From NCBI GenBank assembly GCA_002840535.1, contig PHBH01000004.1, forward strand, positions 95,139 to 159,138: DNA of 64,000 nucleotides, written 5' to 3'. Both the position numbers and the translations under genes were made by a program. The stretch's first letter is position 1, and the number at the start of each line of letters is the position of its first letter. Under the pieces are notes generated by a model, which ran no database searches, was not told the origin of the DNA, and saw only the letters and a program-made list of their open reading frames with translations. Source of the DNA: Deltaproteobacteria bacterium HGW-Deltaproteobacteria-15 (GTDB taxonomy: Bacteria; Desulfobacterota; DSM-4660; Desulfatiglandales; HGW-15). Shown here piece after piece: positions 51,535-60,260 of this stretch.

Positions 51535-52401
51535 GTGAACAAGTTTGAATATCTGACCCCCGGTTCCATTGACGAGGCCATTTCCCTTCTGGTGAGCCAC
51601 GGCGAGCAGGCGCGATTCATTGCCGGGGGGACCGATGTGATGGTCAAGATTAAGGAAGGGAAGATCAGCCCTCAATACCTGGTCTCCTTGCGCAGGATTC
51701 AGGGACTTGACCGGATCACATTCCAGAACGGCGAGTTGAGAATCGGCTCGCTCGTGACCCATCGGATGCTGGAACTCTCTCCGATCATCAGGAAGGAGTT
51801 CCCCATTCTCACAGACGCGGTCACTCATATTGGATCCGTTCAGATCCGCAATGTGGCGACCATCGGCGGCAACGTCGTCAATGCGGTGCCTTCTGCAGAC
51901 GGGGCCATTCCTCTGATCACGCTTGGGGCCCAGGTGAGGCTGAGGGGACCTAAAGGGGAAAGGACAATGGACCTCGAGCATTTCTTCATCGGCCCGGGGC
52001 AGACGCTCCTGGAACCTGGGGAGATGCTTCTGGAGTTCATTGTTCCAAAGTTGCCGGATCATACGGGCGCCGCCTATGTGAAGCATACCCGGCGGGAGGC
52101 CATGGAGCTGCCTCTTCTCGGGGTAGCCGTGTTGATCTCGCTCGGCGGGGATCTATCGACGTGCACAGAGGCAAGGATCGGTCTCGGCGTTTTGGCTCCC
52201 ACTCCCATGAGGGCCAGATCCGCCGAATCCGTGCTCAAGGGGAAGAAGATCACGGAGGAGCTCCTCGCAAAGATGGGAAAGGCCGCGGCCGAGGAGTGCA
52301 GGGCCAGGGACAGCATCCGCGGCGAGGCCTGGTACCGAAGGGAGATGGTCGAGGTCCTGGTGCCTCGTATGGCGAGGCTCGCGATGGTGAGGGCGAAGTG
52401 A
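51535..52401 (+). CDS. Molybdenum hydroxylase FAD subunit (CoxM/XdhB type)
   Basis: 288 residues, starting at GTG with TAAGGAGC upstream. The FAD-binding motifs are FIAGGTDVMVKIKEG and NVATIGGNVVNAVPSAD, diagnostic of the CO dehydrogenase/xanthine oxidase flavoprotein subunit, with a C-terminal CO_deh_flav_C domain. It passes electrons from the [2Fe-2S] subunit to an acceptor. First of the three hydroxylase genes. Confidence 0.93.
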   Translation: MNKFEYLTPGSIDEAISLLVSHGEQARFIAGGTDVMVKIKEGKISPQYLVSLRRIQGLDRITFQNGELRIGSLVTHRMLELSPIIRKEFPILTDAVTHIGSVQIRNVATIGGNVVNAVPSADGAIPLITLGAQVRLRGPKGERTMDLEHFFIGPGQTLLEPGEMLLEFIVPKLPDHTGAAYVKHTRREAMELPLLGVAVLISLGGDLSTCTEARIGLGVLAPTPMRARSAESVLKGKKITEELLAKMGKAAAEECRARDSIRGEAWYRREMVEVLVPRMARLAMVRAK

Positions 52402-52682
52402 GAAGAGAGGAGTCAGAAGTCAGAAGACAGGAGTCAGAAGACAGAAGACAGGAGTAAAGAGGTCAGAGGTCGGAGATCAGATTAGGCAAAATTCCAGCCT
52501 TTGGAGAACGTAGACCCCGGCGGGCCTTGAGCCGGGTGAAACCCATCGATTTCCTGATCGACGAAGTGGGGAAACCGAAGACAGAAGGCGGGCAATAAAG
52601 GTGGGAAATCAGAACGAGAAAAGGGAGGAAGCGCTGTCCTGTCCTTATTCCGACTCCTGACTTCTGTCTCCTGACTTCTGCT
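52402..52682. repeat. Inverted-repeat shell between hydroxylase FAD and Fe-S genes
   Basis: Left: tandem words GTCAGAAGTCAGAAGACAGG, AGTCAGAAGACAGAAGACAGG and GGTCAGAGGTCGG (52411-52477). Right, inverted: CCGACTCCTGACTTCTGTCTCC and TGACTTCTG (52651-52680). The design is like the element at 40426-40859: it begins at the stop of one gene and ends next to the ribosome-binding site of the next. No four-helix gene is present, only about 165 bases without a recognisable product. Confidence 0.6.
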
Positions 52683-52699
52683 TTATTGGAGGTATCTTG

Positions 52700-53215
52700 A
52701 TGAGGAAAACAGTCTCGTTTGTATTGAATGGAAACCGGATGGAGATGGAGATCGAACCCGAGTGGACGCTCCTTCATCTGCTCCGGGAAGAACTGGAGAT
52801 GACGGGAAGCAAATCCGGATGTGAAAGCGGAGAGTGCGGGGCTTGCACCGTGATTGTGAACGGCAAGGCCGTAAACTCCTGCCTTTTCCCCGCCCCGGAG
52901 ATCGAAGGCGCGAGTGTAACGACCATCGAGGGAATGGCCAAGCCGACAGGAGAGCTTCACCCGCTTCAGACCGCCTTCATAGAAAAAGGCGCTGTGCAGT
53001 GCGGGTACTGCACGCCCGGCATGATCATGTCGGCCAAGGCGCTCCTGGACGAAAATCCAAATCCTAGCGAGGGGGAGATCCGCCATGCTCTTGCGGGAAA
53101 CATGTGCCGCTGCACGGGATATGTCCAGATCCTGGACGCGGTCAAATTTGCTGCACATGCCCTGAGCACCAAAGGAGAAGTCCGCCCGAGAAAAGGGGAG
53201 GAGCGAATTGCCTGA
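52700..53215 (+). CDS. Molybdenum hydroxylase [2Fe-2S] subunit (CoxS type)
   Basis: 171 residues. The N-terminal plant-type ferredoxin domain has CESGECGACTV with a fourth Cys in VNSCLF; the C-terminal helical domain has QCGYCTPGMIMSAKALL and NMCRCTGYVQILDAV. Together they bind two [2Fe-2S] clusters that carry electrons from the molybdenum cofactor to FAD. ATG at 52700 has GGAGG 7 bases upstream. Confidence 0.95.
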   Translation: MRKTVSFVLNGNRMEMEIEPEWTLLHLLREELEMTGSKSGCESGECGACTVIVNGKAVNSCLFPAPEIEGASVTTIEGMAKPTGELHPLQTAFIEKGAVQCGYCTPGMIMSAKALLDENPNPSEGEIRHALAGNMCRCTGYVQILDAVKFAAHALSTKGEVRPRKGEERIA

Positions 53216-53524
53216 CGTTACGAGGCCAAGGTTAGATTGGGACATTGTTTAGCTCTAGGCTGTTCACGTAAGCCGATTTCACCGCAGAGACGCAGAGTGC
53301 GCAGAGAGAACCATTTTTTGTCTGCCGGGAGACGACGGCAGACAAAAAGGACTCGGCATCGAAATGGCGATCTATTACTGGAAAAACATGATCAAGAGGG
53401 TAATTTTTCAATGCCGGCATCTCCCGGCATTGAAAAGATACTTCCCCTCTGCGCACTCTGCGTCTCTGCGGTGAATTTTATTTCGATGATATTAATCGGC
53501 AACGCCAAGTTTTAGGAGATTGCC
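53216..53524. other. Gap between hydroxylase Fe-S and Mo subunit genes
   Basis: 309 bases holding only the nested inverted repeat described at 53278-53475 and the ribosome-binding site TTTAGGAGA of the next gene. No supported frame. Confidence 0.6.
53278..53475. repeat. Nested inverted repeat with 29-bp perfect outer arms
   Basis: The outer arms 53278-53306 (TTCACCGCAGAGACGCAG...) and 53447-53475 are perfect 29-bp inverted copies. Inside are two further perfect 13-bp hairpins: TTTTTGTCTGCCG/CGGCAGACAAAAA (53315-53348) and TTTTCAATGCCGG/CCGGCATTGAAAA (53405-53436). The inner hairpins differ from each other and from that at 17159-17203, while the outer arms are alike, which suggests hairpins nested in a common shell. 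Confidence 0.8.
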
Positions 53525-55852
53525 ATGGAAAATTTTAGCAGCGTAGGAAAGAGGATCCCCAAGAAAGATGCCATCGACAAGGTGACCGGAAGGGCAGCCT
53601 ATATCCAGGACCTCAAGGTCCCGGGGATGCTTTACGGGAAGATCCTCCGCAGCAAATATCCCCATGCGAGGATCGTAAGGATCGATGCTTCCAGAGCCAA
53701 GAAGCTCATGGGTGTAAGGGCCGTGATCACTGCGGACGACGTACCTCAGATCCGGTATGGGTTCTTTAAGGACCAGCCTGTGCTGAAGTCCGGTAAGGTC
53801 AGATCGTACCGGGACGAGGTTGCGGCGGTGGCGGCCACGAACCCGGAGGTTGCGGAAGAGGCGATCAACCTGATCCAGGTGGAGTACGAAGCCCTTCCCG
53901 GCGTTTTCGACCCTGTCGATGCCATGAGGGAAAATGCCCCTCTTGTGCACGAGGAGAACAAGAGCAACATCCTCAAGCTTCCCTGGAAACTCGTTGCAGG
54001 AGATGTGGAGGAGGCGCGCAGGAGCGCTGCCTTTGTGGCGGAGGATCAGTTCACGGTCACCTGGGTGACGCACTGCTGTCTCGGAACAGAAGGGATCATC
54101 GCGGATTTCGACCTCAGGAACAATCTCACGGTTTACAGGAATACCCAGATCCCCTCCCTTGCCCAAAGGGATTTTCTGGACGCGCTCAGGGTCATGGGCC
54201 TCAAAGACAGCAAGGTGAGATTGATCAAACCAACCATAGGGGGCGGGTTCGGGAGCAAACTGGATACCTATGGCTTCGAGTACATAGCCATCCTTCTCGC
54301 CTATGTGACCCGGAAGCCGGTCAAGATCCAGAGGACCAGGGAAGAGGAGTTCCGTTACACCTCCACGAGACAGCCGGCGATCATCCGGATCGCCCAGGGG
54401 TGCGATGGGAACGGGAAGCTCACCTTCAGGGATATCTCCATGATCCTTGACAATGGCGCATATACCTCATGGGGCGCGACCACTCCTTCGGTGATGATGA
54501 TGCCGATCTCTTCCCTCTACAGGGTGCCGAACGTGCGTTACGAGGCGAAGTGCGTCTACACCAACAATACGTGGTCCCAGGCGATGAGGGGATACGGCAA
54601 TCCCCAGGCGACCTTTGCCATCGAATCGAACATGGACCAGCTCGCGGAGAAAGCAGGCGCAGACCCTCTTGAGTTCAGGATGCTGAATGCGAATGAACCC
54701 GGGGAGGTGACGCCCCAGAGGTTCAAGATCACCACATGCGGCCTGAAGGAGTGCATCCAGGAGGTTTCAAAGCGGTTGGACTGGCAGAAGCGCAGGAAGG
54801 AGAAAAAGGAAGGACGGGGCCTGGGAATGGGCTGCCTCATTCACGTGGGCGGCGGCGCAAGGGTATACAAGTCCGACGGCTGCGGGACCATCGTGAAGAT
54901 GGATGATTTCGGGAAGGTGGATGTCTTCACCGGCGCAACCGATATGGGCCAGGGCGCGGATACGATCATCGCCCAGCTCGTGGCAGAAGAAGTTGGAGTT
55001 CTTCCGGAAGATGTGAATATCGTTGATCGTGACACGGATGTCTGCCCCTGGGATGTGGGGGCGCATGCAAGCAGGACCACGTTTGTCGCAGGGAATGCGG
55101 CCGTCATGGCCGGAAGGAAGCTCAAGGAGAAGATCCTTGCCGCTTCTGCAGGGTTTGTGGATCGCTGGAAAGACAAGGACGGGACCAGGCACGAGATCCG
55201 ACTCGACAACGACACGACCAATCTCGTGATAAAGGACAGGATGGTTTACTCGACCAAGGAACCCGAAAAGAAGATCGCGCTCGGAAAGATCCTCCGCGGC
55301 GCCCACTATGAGAAAGGCGGAACCATGATCATGGCCGAAGCCTTCTACGATCCTGACAACGAGAACCTGGACAGAGAATACAAGGGTAATCTCTCCAAGA
55401 CCTACGCTTATGGAGCCCATGGTGTGGAAGTGGAAGTGGACAAGCAAACGGGGAAAGTGAAGATCCTTCGCTACATAGCCGCCCATGACGTGGGCAGGGC
55501 CATCAACCCCATGCTGCTCGAAGGGCAGATCTATGGCGGGGGCGCGATGGGGGTGGGATATGCCCTTACCGAACGCCTCATCCTGGACAAGGGCGAGGTG
55601 ATGAATGCCAATTTCAGGGACTACAAAATGCTCACCGCAAAGGACGTCATACCCATCGAACCGGTGATTGTGGAGACCATGGACCAGGACGGCCCTTACG
55701 GCGCAAAGGGGATTGGCGAACCGGGACTGGTCCCCACCGCCCCGGCCATCGCCAATGCTATCTATGATGCGATCGGCGTAAGGATCAAGGATTTGCCGAT
55801 CACCCCGGAAAGAATTCTGAAGGAATTGAAGAAGAAAGAGAATAGCCACTAA
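53525..55852 (+). CDS. Molybdenum hydroxylase large (molybdopterin) subunit
   Basis: 775 residues of the xanthine oxidase/aldehyde oxidoreductase family. Visible are the N-terminal domain (KVTGRAAYIQDLKVPGMLYG), the cofactor motifs TIGGGFGSKLD and MRGYGNPQATFAIESNMDQL, and the catalytic Glu in GAKGIGEPGLVPTAPAIAN. It hydroxylates a carbon next to a heteroatom or an aldehyde using water. It lacks the AYxCSFR loop of true CO dehydrogenase. The substrate is unknown; the HyuAB genes next to it suggest an N-heterocycle. The last codons and TAA lie in a repeat arm. Confidence 0.94.
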   Translation: MENFSSVGKRIPKKDAIDKVTGRAAYIQDLKVPGMLYGKILRSKYPHARIVRIDASRAKKLMGVRAVITADDVPQIRYGFFKDQPVLKSGKVRSYRDEVAAVAATNPEVAEEAINLIQVEYEALPGVFDPVDAMRENAPLVHEENKSNILKLPWKLVAGDVEEARRSAAFVAEDQFTVTWVTHCCLGTEGIIADFDLRNNLTVYRNTQIPSLAQRDFLDALRVMGLKDSKVRLIKPTIGGGFGSKLDTYGFEYIAILLAYVTRKPVKIQRTREEEFRYTSTRQPAIIRIAQGCDGNGKLTFRDISMILDNGAYTSWGATTPSVMMMPISSLYRVPNVRYEAKCVYTNNTWSQAMRGYGNPQATFAIESNMDQLAEKAGADPLEFRMLNANEPGEVTPQRFKITTCGLKECIQEVSKRLDWQKRRKEKKEGRGLGMGCLIHVGGGARVYKSDGCGTIVKMDDFGKVDVFTGATDMGQGADTIIAQLVAEEVGVLPEDVNIVDRDTDVCPWDVGAHASRTTFVAGNAAVMAGRKLKEKILAASAGFVDRWKDKDGTRHEIRLDNDTTNLVIKDRMVYSTKEPEKKIALGKILRGAHYEKGGTMIMAEAFYDPDNENLDREYKGNLSKTYAYGAHGVEVEVDKQTGKVKILRYIAAHDVGRAINPMLLEGQIYGGGAMGVGYALTERLILDKGEVMNANFRDYKMLTAKDVIPIEPVIVETMDQDGPYGAKGIGEPGLVPTAPAIANAIYDAIGVRIKDLPITPERILKELKKKENSH

Positions 55853-55908
55853 GACACGAAGACCCGAAGAAAATAATGAGGACTTTGTGACTTGGTGTCT
55901 TTGTGGCT
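55844..55908. repeat. AGCCACTAAGACAC inverted repeat overlapping the Mo-subunit stop
   Basis: AGCCACTAAGACAC (55844-55857) and GTGTCTTTGTGGCT (55895-55908) pair at 13 of 14 positions. The stop TAA (55850-55852) and the last two codons of the upstream gene are inside the left arm. Same family as 15259-15321 and 37067-37127. Confidence 0.65.
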
Positions 55909-55931
55909 GAACTGCACTTCTGGAGTCAAAC

Positions 55932-58070
55932 ATGGCGGAGAAGTTCTACAGGTTGGGATGCGATATCGGGGGAACCTTCACGGATTTCGTGCTGCTGAAT
56001 GACAGTACCGGTGAAATCAGCATCAACAAATGTCTGACCACCCCCCGGGACCCCTCGGATGCGGTGGAGCAGGGGATCCGGGAGTTGGAGGAACAGGTCC
56101 CCGGTTTTGTTCGGAAGCTGGACGAGGTGATCCACGGCACTACTCTGGTTATCAATTCCATCATCGAGCGAAAGGGTGCAAAAACAGGGCTGATCACCAC
56201 CAGAGGTTTCAGGGATGTGCTGGAGCTCGGCAGGGAGATCCGTTATGCCCCGTATGACATCTTTGCGGAGTTCCCGAAGCCGCTTGTCCCAAGGATTCTC
56301 AGGGTGGAGGTGGATGAGAGGGTCCGGAGCGACGGGACAGTGCTCAAAAAGCTCGATCCCGAGAACGCAAGAACGGCGATCCTTGGCCTGCTGGAAAAGG
56401 GGGTTGAGTCCATTGCGGTCTGCCTTCTCAATTCCTTTGAGAACCCGTCCCACGAACTGATGCTCAAGGAGATGATCGAAAAGGAGGCGCCCGAGGTCTC
56501 GGTCTCCATTTCCTATCATGTCCTTCCCCAGATCAGGGAGTATGAGCGCACAAGCACAACCGTGACCAATGCCTATGTAAAGCCGCTTACAGGAAAATAC
56601 CTCTCCCGCCTTTCCGGCAGACTCGAATCCATAGGCTGCAAGGGGAAGCTCTTCATCATGCTTTCGAGCGGCGGCATCACCTCTGTGGATACGGCCGCGG
56701 AGTTCCCGGTCAGAATCATAGAGTCAGGCCCCACGGCCGCTGTGATTGCCGGGCAATACTATGGAAAGCTGTTCCGGATTCCCGACATGTTCTGCTTTGA
56801 CATGGGAGGAACCACGGCCAAGTCCTGTCTGATCCAGAGGGGAGCGGCCGGGGTGGTTCCCACCTTCGAGGTGGGACGGGTCCAAAGGTTCATGAAGGGG
56901 AGCGGGCTCACCATCCAGGTTCCTGTCGTGGACCTGATGGAAATCGGGGCTGGAGGAGGAAGCATTGCCAAGGTGAGCAAGCTGGGGACCTTGCAGGTGG
57001 GGCCGGAGAGTTCGGGAGCGGAACCCGGGCCGATCTGCTATGCAAGGGGGGGAATGGATCCCTGTGTCACGGATGCCGATCTCCTTCTGGGCTATCTGGA
57101 TGAAGGGTATTTCCTAGGCGGCGAGATGAAACTGGACAGGGAGGCTGCAAAGCGGGGAGTGGAGGAGAAGATCGCAAAACCCCTGGGAGTCTCTTTTGTC
57201 AAAGCCATCTGGGGCATCCACGATCTGATCAACGAGACCATGGCCGCAGCAGCGAAGACCCATATTGCCGAGAAGGGGGGAAATCCGAAGATCGTGACAG
57301 TGGTGGCCTTCGGGGGCGCAGGGCCTGTTCACGCGTATGGACTGACAAAAAAGCTGGGGGCTCCGCGCCTCATCGTTCCGCCCAATGCAGGTGTGGGTTC
57401 AGCGCTCGGGTTCTTCACCGCGCCGAGAGCTTTTGACCTGGTGAGGAGTCATAAGGTGGGTCTGCATGATGCCGATTTCGGAGAGATCGAGAAGATCTTC
57501 GTACAACTGGAAAAGGAGGGGGTGAACACCCTCAAGAAGGCTGGAACGAAAGAGCAGATCCGGTTTGACAGATCCCTCGACATGCGCTTCGTCGGGCAGG
57601 GCTCGGAGACCCATGTGCCAATCGGGGAAAAGAGTTTCACCGGGTTGACAAAGGGAGAGATCAGGAAACGCTTTGACCGGATCTATGAAAAGCTCTATGG
57701 CAGGACCTATCCGGATTCCGCTGTGGAGTTCATCAATTTCAAGGTGAGAGCGAGCCTCCCTGAAAGGCTGTTCCGATTCCCCAAATCGAGGAAAAAGGAC
57801 ATGTCCTTGAAAAATGCAATCAAAGGCAAAAGGCCGGCATATTCAGGCATAGCCGGGGATTTCATCCCATTCACGGTGTATGACCGTTACCGGCTTTTCC
57901 CCGATGCCTCTTTCAAGGGGCCGGCGATCATCGAAGAGAAGGAATCCACGGTCGTGGTTGGAGAGGATGCCACGGTAAAGGTGGATGAGTACGGGTTTTT
58001 GTGGATTGAGTTCAGGAAGTCAGTAAGCAGTAAGCAGAAAGCAGTAAGCAGCAAAACCAAAAGATCATAA
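55932..58070 (+). CDS. hyuA: Hydantoinase/oxoprolinase family ATPase subunit A (HyuA)
   Basis: 712 residues. N-terminal ATP-binding region YRLGCDIGGTFTDFVLLND, then HGTTLVINSIIERKGAKTGL, FDMGGTTAKSCLI and the domain with GAGGGSIAKVSKLGTLQVGP and VVAFGGAGPVHAYGL. The family includes ATP-dependent hydantoinases, 5-oxoprolinase, caprolactamase and acetone/acetophenone carboxylases. HyuA supplies phosphorylation of an amide or ketone. About the last 15 residues (VSSKQKAVSSKTKRS) are encoded by an intergenic repeat and are probably not part of the ancestral protein. Confidence 0.92.
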   Translation: MAEKFYRLGCDIGGTFTDFVLLNDSTGEISINKCLTTPRDPSDAVEQGIRELEEQVPGFVRKLDEVIHGTTLVINSIIERKGAKTGLITTRGFRDVLELGREIRYAPYDIFAEFPKPLVPRILRVEVDERVRSDGTVLKKLDPENARTAILGLLEKGVESIAVCLLNSFENPSHELMLKEMIEKEAPEVSVSISYHVLPQIREYERTSTTVTNAYVKPLTGKYLSRLSGRLESIGCKGKLFIMLSSGGITSVDTAAEFPVRIIESGPTAAVIAGQYYGKLFRIPDMFCFDMGGTTAKSCLIQRGAAGVVPTFEVGRVQRFMKGSGLTIQVPVVDLMEIGAGGGSIAKVSKLGTLQVGPESSGAEPGPICYARGGMDPCVTDADLLLGYLDEGYFLGGEMKLDREAAKRGVEEKIAKPLGVSFVKAIWGIHDLINETMAAAAKTHIAEKGGNPKIVTVVAFGGAGPVHAYGLTKKLGAPRLIVPPNAGVGSALGFFTAPRAFDLVRSHKVGLHDADFGEIEKIFVQLEKEGVNTLKKAGTKEQIRFDRSLDMRFVGQGSETHVPIGEKSFTGLTKGEIRKRFDRIYEKLYGRTYPDSAVEFINFKVRASLPERLFRFPKSRKKDMSLKNAIKGKRPAYSGIAGDFIPFTVYDRYRLFPDASFKGPAIIEEKESTVVVGEDATVKVDEYGFLWIEFRKSVSSKQKAVSSKTKRS

Positions 58071-58146
58071 GCGTCATGCCGGACTCCCCGCACCCGATGC
58101 GGGGTCCATCCAGTAAAGAATGGATTCCCGCCTGCGCGGGAATGAC
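58019..58146. repeat. AGTAAGCAG tandem words and CGTCATTCCCGC palindrome between hyuA and hyuB
   Basis: 58019-58057 is a run of AGTAAGCAGTAAGCAGAAAGC words inside the hyuA 3' end. 58072-58146 has arms CGTCATGCCGGACTCCCCGC and GATTCCCGCCTGCGCGGGAATGACG around small hairpins. The second part is the common repeat whose translation gives the spurious WIPACAGMT peptide. Further CATCCTGCATC/TTGTATCATCC words follow at 58169-58207. Confidence 0.65.
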
Positions 58147-58219
58147 GTGTCCGGATGATCTTTCTTGGATCCTGCATCCTGCATCTTGTATCATCCTGTA
58201 TCCTGATTCGGAGGCTTTT

Positions 58220-59959
58220 ATGGCAAAACGGGTGAAGAGCAAATTCGACCCCATCACCCTGGAGATCCTGTGGCGCCGGCTCATTTCCATCGTGGATGAA
58301 TCCGACACCACCGTGGCAAGGACGGCCTTTTCGAGCCTCCTGAGGGATGCCCATGACTACACCTGCATGTTCACGGATCAGAAGGGGCGCGAGCTCGCGC
58401 AGGGGTCCTTCGCCACTCCGGGGCAATCCGGCGCCATGGCACTCGGGATCAAAAATCTGGTCAGGAAGCTCCCCAGGGACCGGTTCAAGCCGGGGGACGT
58501 GTTCATCACCAATGACCCATGGGCCCTTGCCGGACACCTCAATGATGTATGTGTGATGAGCCCTATCTTTTACAAGGACAGGATCGCCGCGTTTACCGCC
58601 TGCGTATTCCATCACTCCGATATCGGCGGCAGGGTCTCTTCGGACAACCACGAGGTTTTCGAGGAAGGGCTTTTCATACCGCCGGTGAAACTCTATGACG
58701 GAGGGGTTCTGAACGAAGGGGTCCTGGACATGATCCGGTGGAACGTGAGAACACCGGAGGAGGTGACCGGCGACATCCGGTCCCAGATCGCGGCAAACCA
58801 CGTGTGCGCCGAGAAGATCGGTCAAATGCTGGAAGAATACGGGATGGAAAATCTCGACGATCTTGCGGACGAGGTGATCGGCAGGACCGAGAGAAGCATG
58901 AGGGCCGCCATCGAGAAGGTCCCCGACGGCATCTACCGGGCGCAAGGGATCGTCGAGCAGATGAAGGGCAAGCCGGATGTGGTGATCAAAGCGGCTGTCG
59001 AGGTCAGGGGGAGCAGTATTCTGGTGGACCTGGACGGCTCCTCTCCGCAGGTCGACTGGGGCGGCAATGTGGTCTACAATTTCACGTACGCCTATGTGTT
59101 CATGGCCGTCAAGAGCATGTTCGATCCGGAGATCCCGAATAACGACGGCTGTGCAAAGCCCATTTCCATGAAAGCGCCGGAGGGAACGGTGGTGAACTGC
59201 AGGTTCCCCGCAGCCGTGGCGGCCAGGATGCAGATCGGCCACTTTCTCACGGAGATCATATACAGGGCGTTGGCCAATGCCGTGCCGGACAGGGTAATCG
59301 CTGCAAGCGGTGGAACCCCGGCAACCATGAATGTCTTCTACGGAAGGAGCGCGGATAAGAAACCCTGGCACTCGGTAATCATCCGCGGAGGGGGCATGGG
59401 CGCAAGCGCAAGAAGCGACGGCCACCATGTAGCGATCTTTCCGGCCAACGGCGCCAACACTCCGATCGAGATCTTCGAGAGCGACACCCCTCTCATCATC
59501 GAGAAAAGGGAGCTCATCACCGATTCGGGCGGTCCGGGTAAAACCAAGGGCGGTCTGGGAAGAAGGGTATTGTTCAGGGTTCCGGATGACGAGTATGCCC
59601 CCATTCCGCCGGTGAACCTCGGAATCCAGTCCGGAAGATACCGCTATCCTCCTGAGGGTCTTTTCGGAGGCAAGCCTGGTGCAAAGGCGCAGTTTCTGGT
59701 CAGCGGAGAGCATGGTAACCCATACGGGTTGACGCAGCTCAAACCGGGGGATGCTGTCATCATGGACGCCGCCGGCGGGGGCGGTTATGGAAACCCGTTG
59801 GAACGCGACCCCGAACTTGTGGAGGCAGACGTTCTGGAAGGGTACGTGAGCATCGAAGGGGCTGCAAAGGACTATGGTGTAGTCATAAATCCTGATACAA
59901 TGAAAGCCGACCTGGTTGCAACGGATGAGCTTAGAAGGACAATGAAGAAGGCGGCCTGA
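58220..59959 (+). CDS. hyuB: Hydantoinase/oxoprolinase family subunit B (HyuB)
   Basis: 579 residues: SKFDPITLEILWRRLISIVD at the N-terminus, DVFITNDPWALAGHLNDV, VFHHSDIGGRVSS, and the C-terminal GGPGKTKGGLGRR and GDAVIMDAAGGGGYGNPLER. HyuB provides the hydrolytic or carboxylating partner of HyuA. ATG at 58220 has GGAGGC upstream; the open frame reaches 58076 only by translating the repeat. The pair could cleave a lactam formed after hydroxylation by the molybdenum enzyme; carboxylase activity is an alternative, though no third carboxylase subunit is present. Confidence 0.93.
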   Translation: MAKRVKSKFDPITLEILWRRLISIVDESDTTVARTAFSSLLRDAHDYTCMFTDQKGRELAQGSFATPGQSGAMALGIKNLVRKLPRDRFKPGDVFITNDPWALAGHLNDVCVMSPIFYKDRIAAFTACVFHHSDIGGRVSSDNHEVFEEGLFIPPVKLYDGGVLNEGVLDMIRWNVRTPEEVTGDIRSQIAANHVCAEKIGQMLEEYGMENLDDLADEVIGRTERSMRAAIEKVPDGIYRAQGIVEQMKGKPDVVIKAAVEVRGSSILVDLDGSSPQVDWGGNVVYNFTYAYVFMAVKSMFDPEIPNNDGCAKPISMKAPEGTVVNCRFPAAVAARMQIGHFLTEIIYRALANAVPDRVIAASGGTPATMNVFYGRSADKKPWHSVIIRGGGMGASARSDGHHVAIFPANGANTPIEIFESDTPLIIEKRELITDSGGPGKTKGGLGRRVLFRVPDDEYAPIPPVNLGIQSGRYRYPPEGLFGGKPGAKAQFLVSGEHGNPYGLTQLKPGDAVIMDAAGGGGYGNPLERDPELVEADVLEGYVSIEGAAKDYGVVINPDTMKADLVATDELRRTMKKAA

Positions 59960-60260
59960 AGAAATTAGACAGGATAACAGGATTAACAGGATAAAGTTCC
60001 CTAAGAAGCTGGAGAATGCCCATTGAGTCATCCCGGGGAAAACCGGGATCCAGTGTTTTGAAAGGTTGTTGGCACCCCTGGGTTCCGGCTCCGGCCGGGG
60101 GAGGTTTCAGTTTGCCGGGTGACGCCTATACGAAACCCTTCGTATCTGAGTCTTCGCATTGCGTGACTGCCGGTAGACTCATCCTGTCCATCCTGTTATC
60201 TTGTCAAAATTGACTTCTACTTTTCTTTCGCTACAAAACACTGCACTAAGGAGAATGGAT
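59960..60260. other. Gap between hyuB and the hydratase/dehydrogenase fusion gene
   Basis: About 300 bases made up of a nested repeat (59965-60207) followed by the ribosome-binding site AAGGAGA of the next gene. No supported frame. Confidence 0.55.
59965..60207. repeat. Nested ACAGGATTAACAGGATAAAG repeat
   Basis: Left arm TTAGACAGGATAACAGGATT with AACAGGATAAAG; right arm, inverted, CATCCTGTCCATCCTGTTATC and TTGTCAA. Inside lies a copy of the GTCATCCCGGG...CCGGGTGACG family (60027-60122). It is another case of one repeat family within the arms of another. Confidence 0.6.

Noticed and set aside
53525..55852. True CO dehydrogenase (CoxL)
   Set aside because: The CoxL active-site loop AYxCSFR is absent; the gene belongs to the wider xanthine-oxidase-type hydroxylases.
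57887..60031. A 714-codon open frame on the minus strand
   Set aside because: Antisense to hyuA and hyuB, whose motifs are clear; it reads through the intergenic repeat, which no real gene is expected to do.
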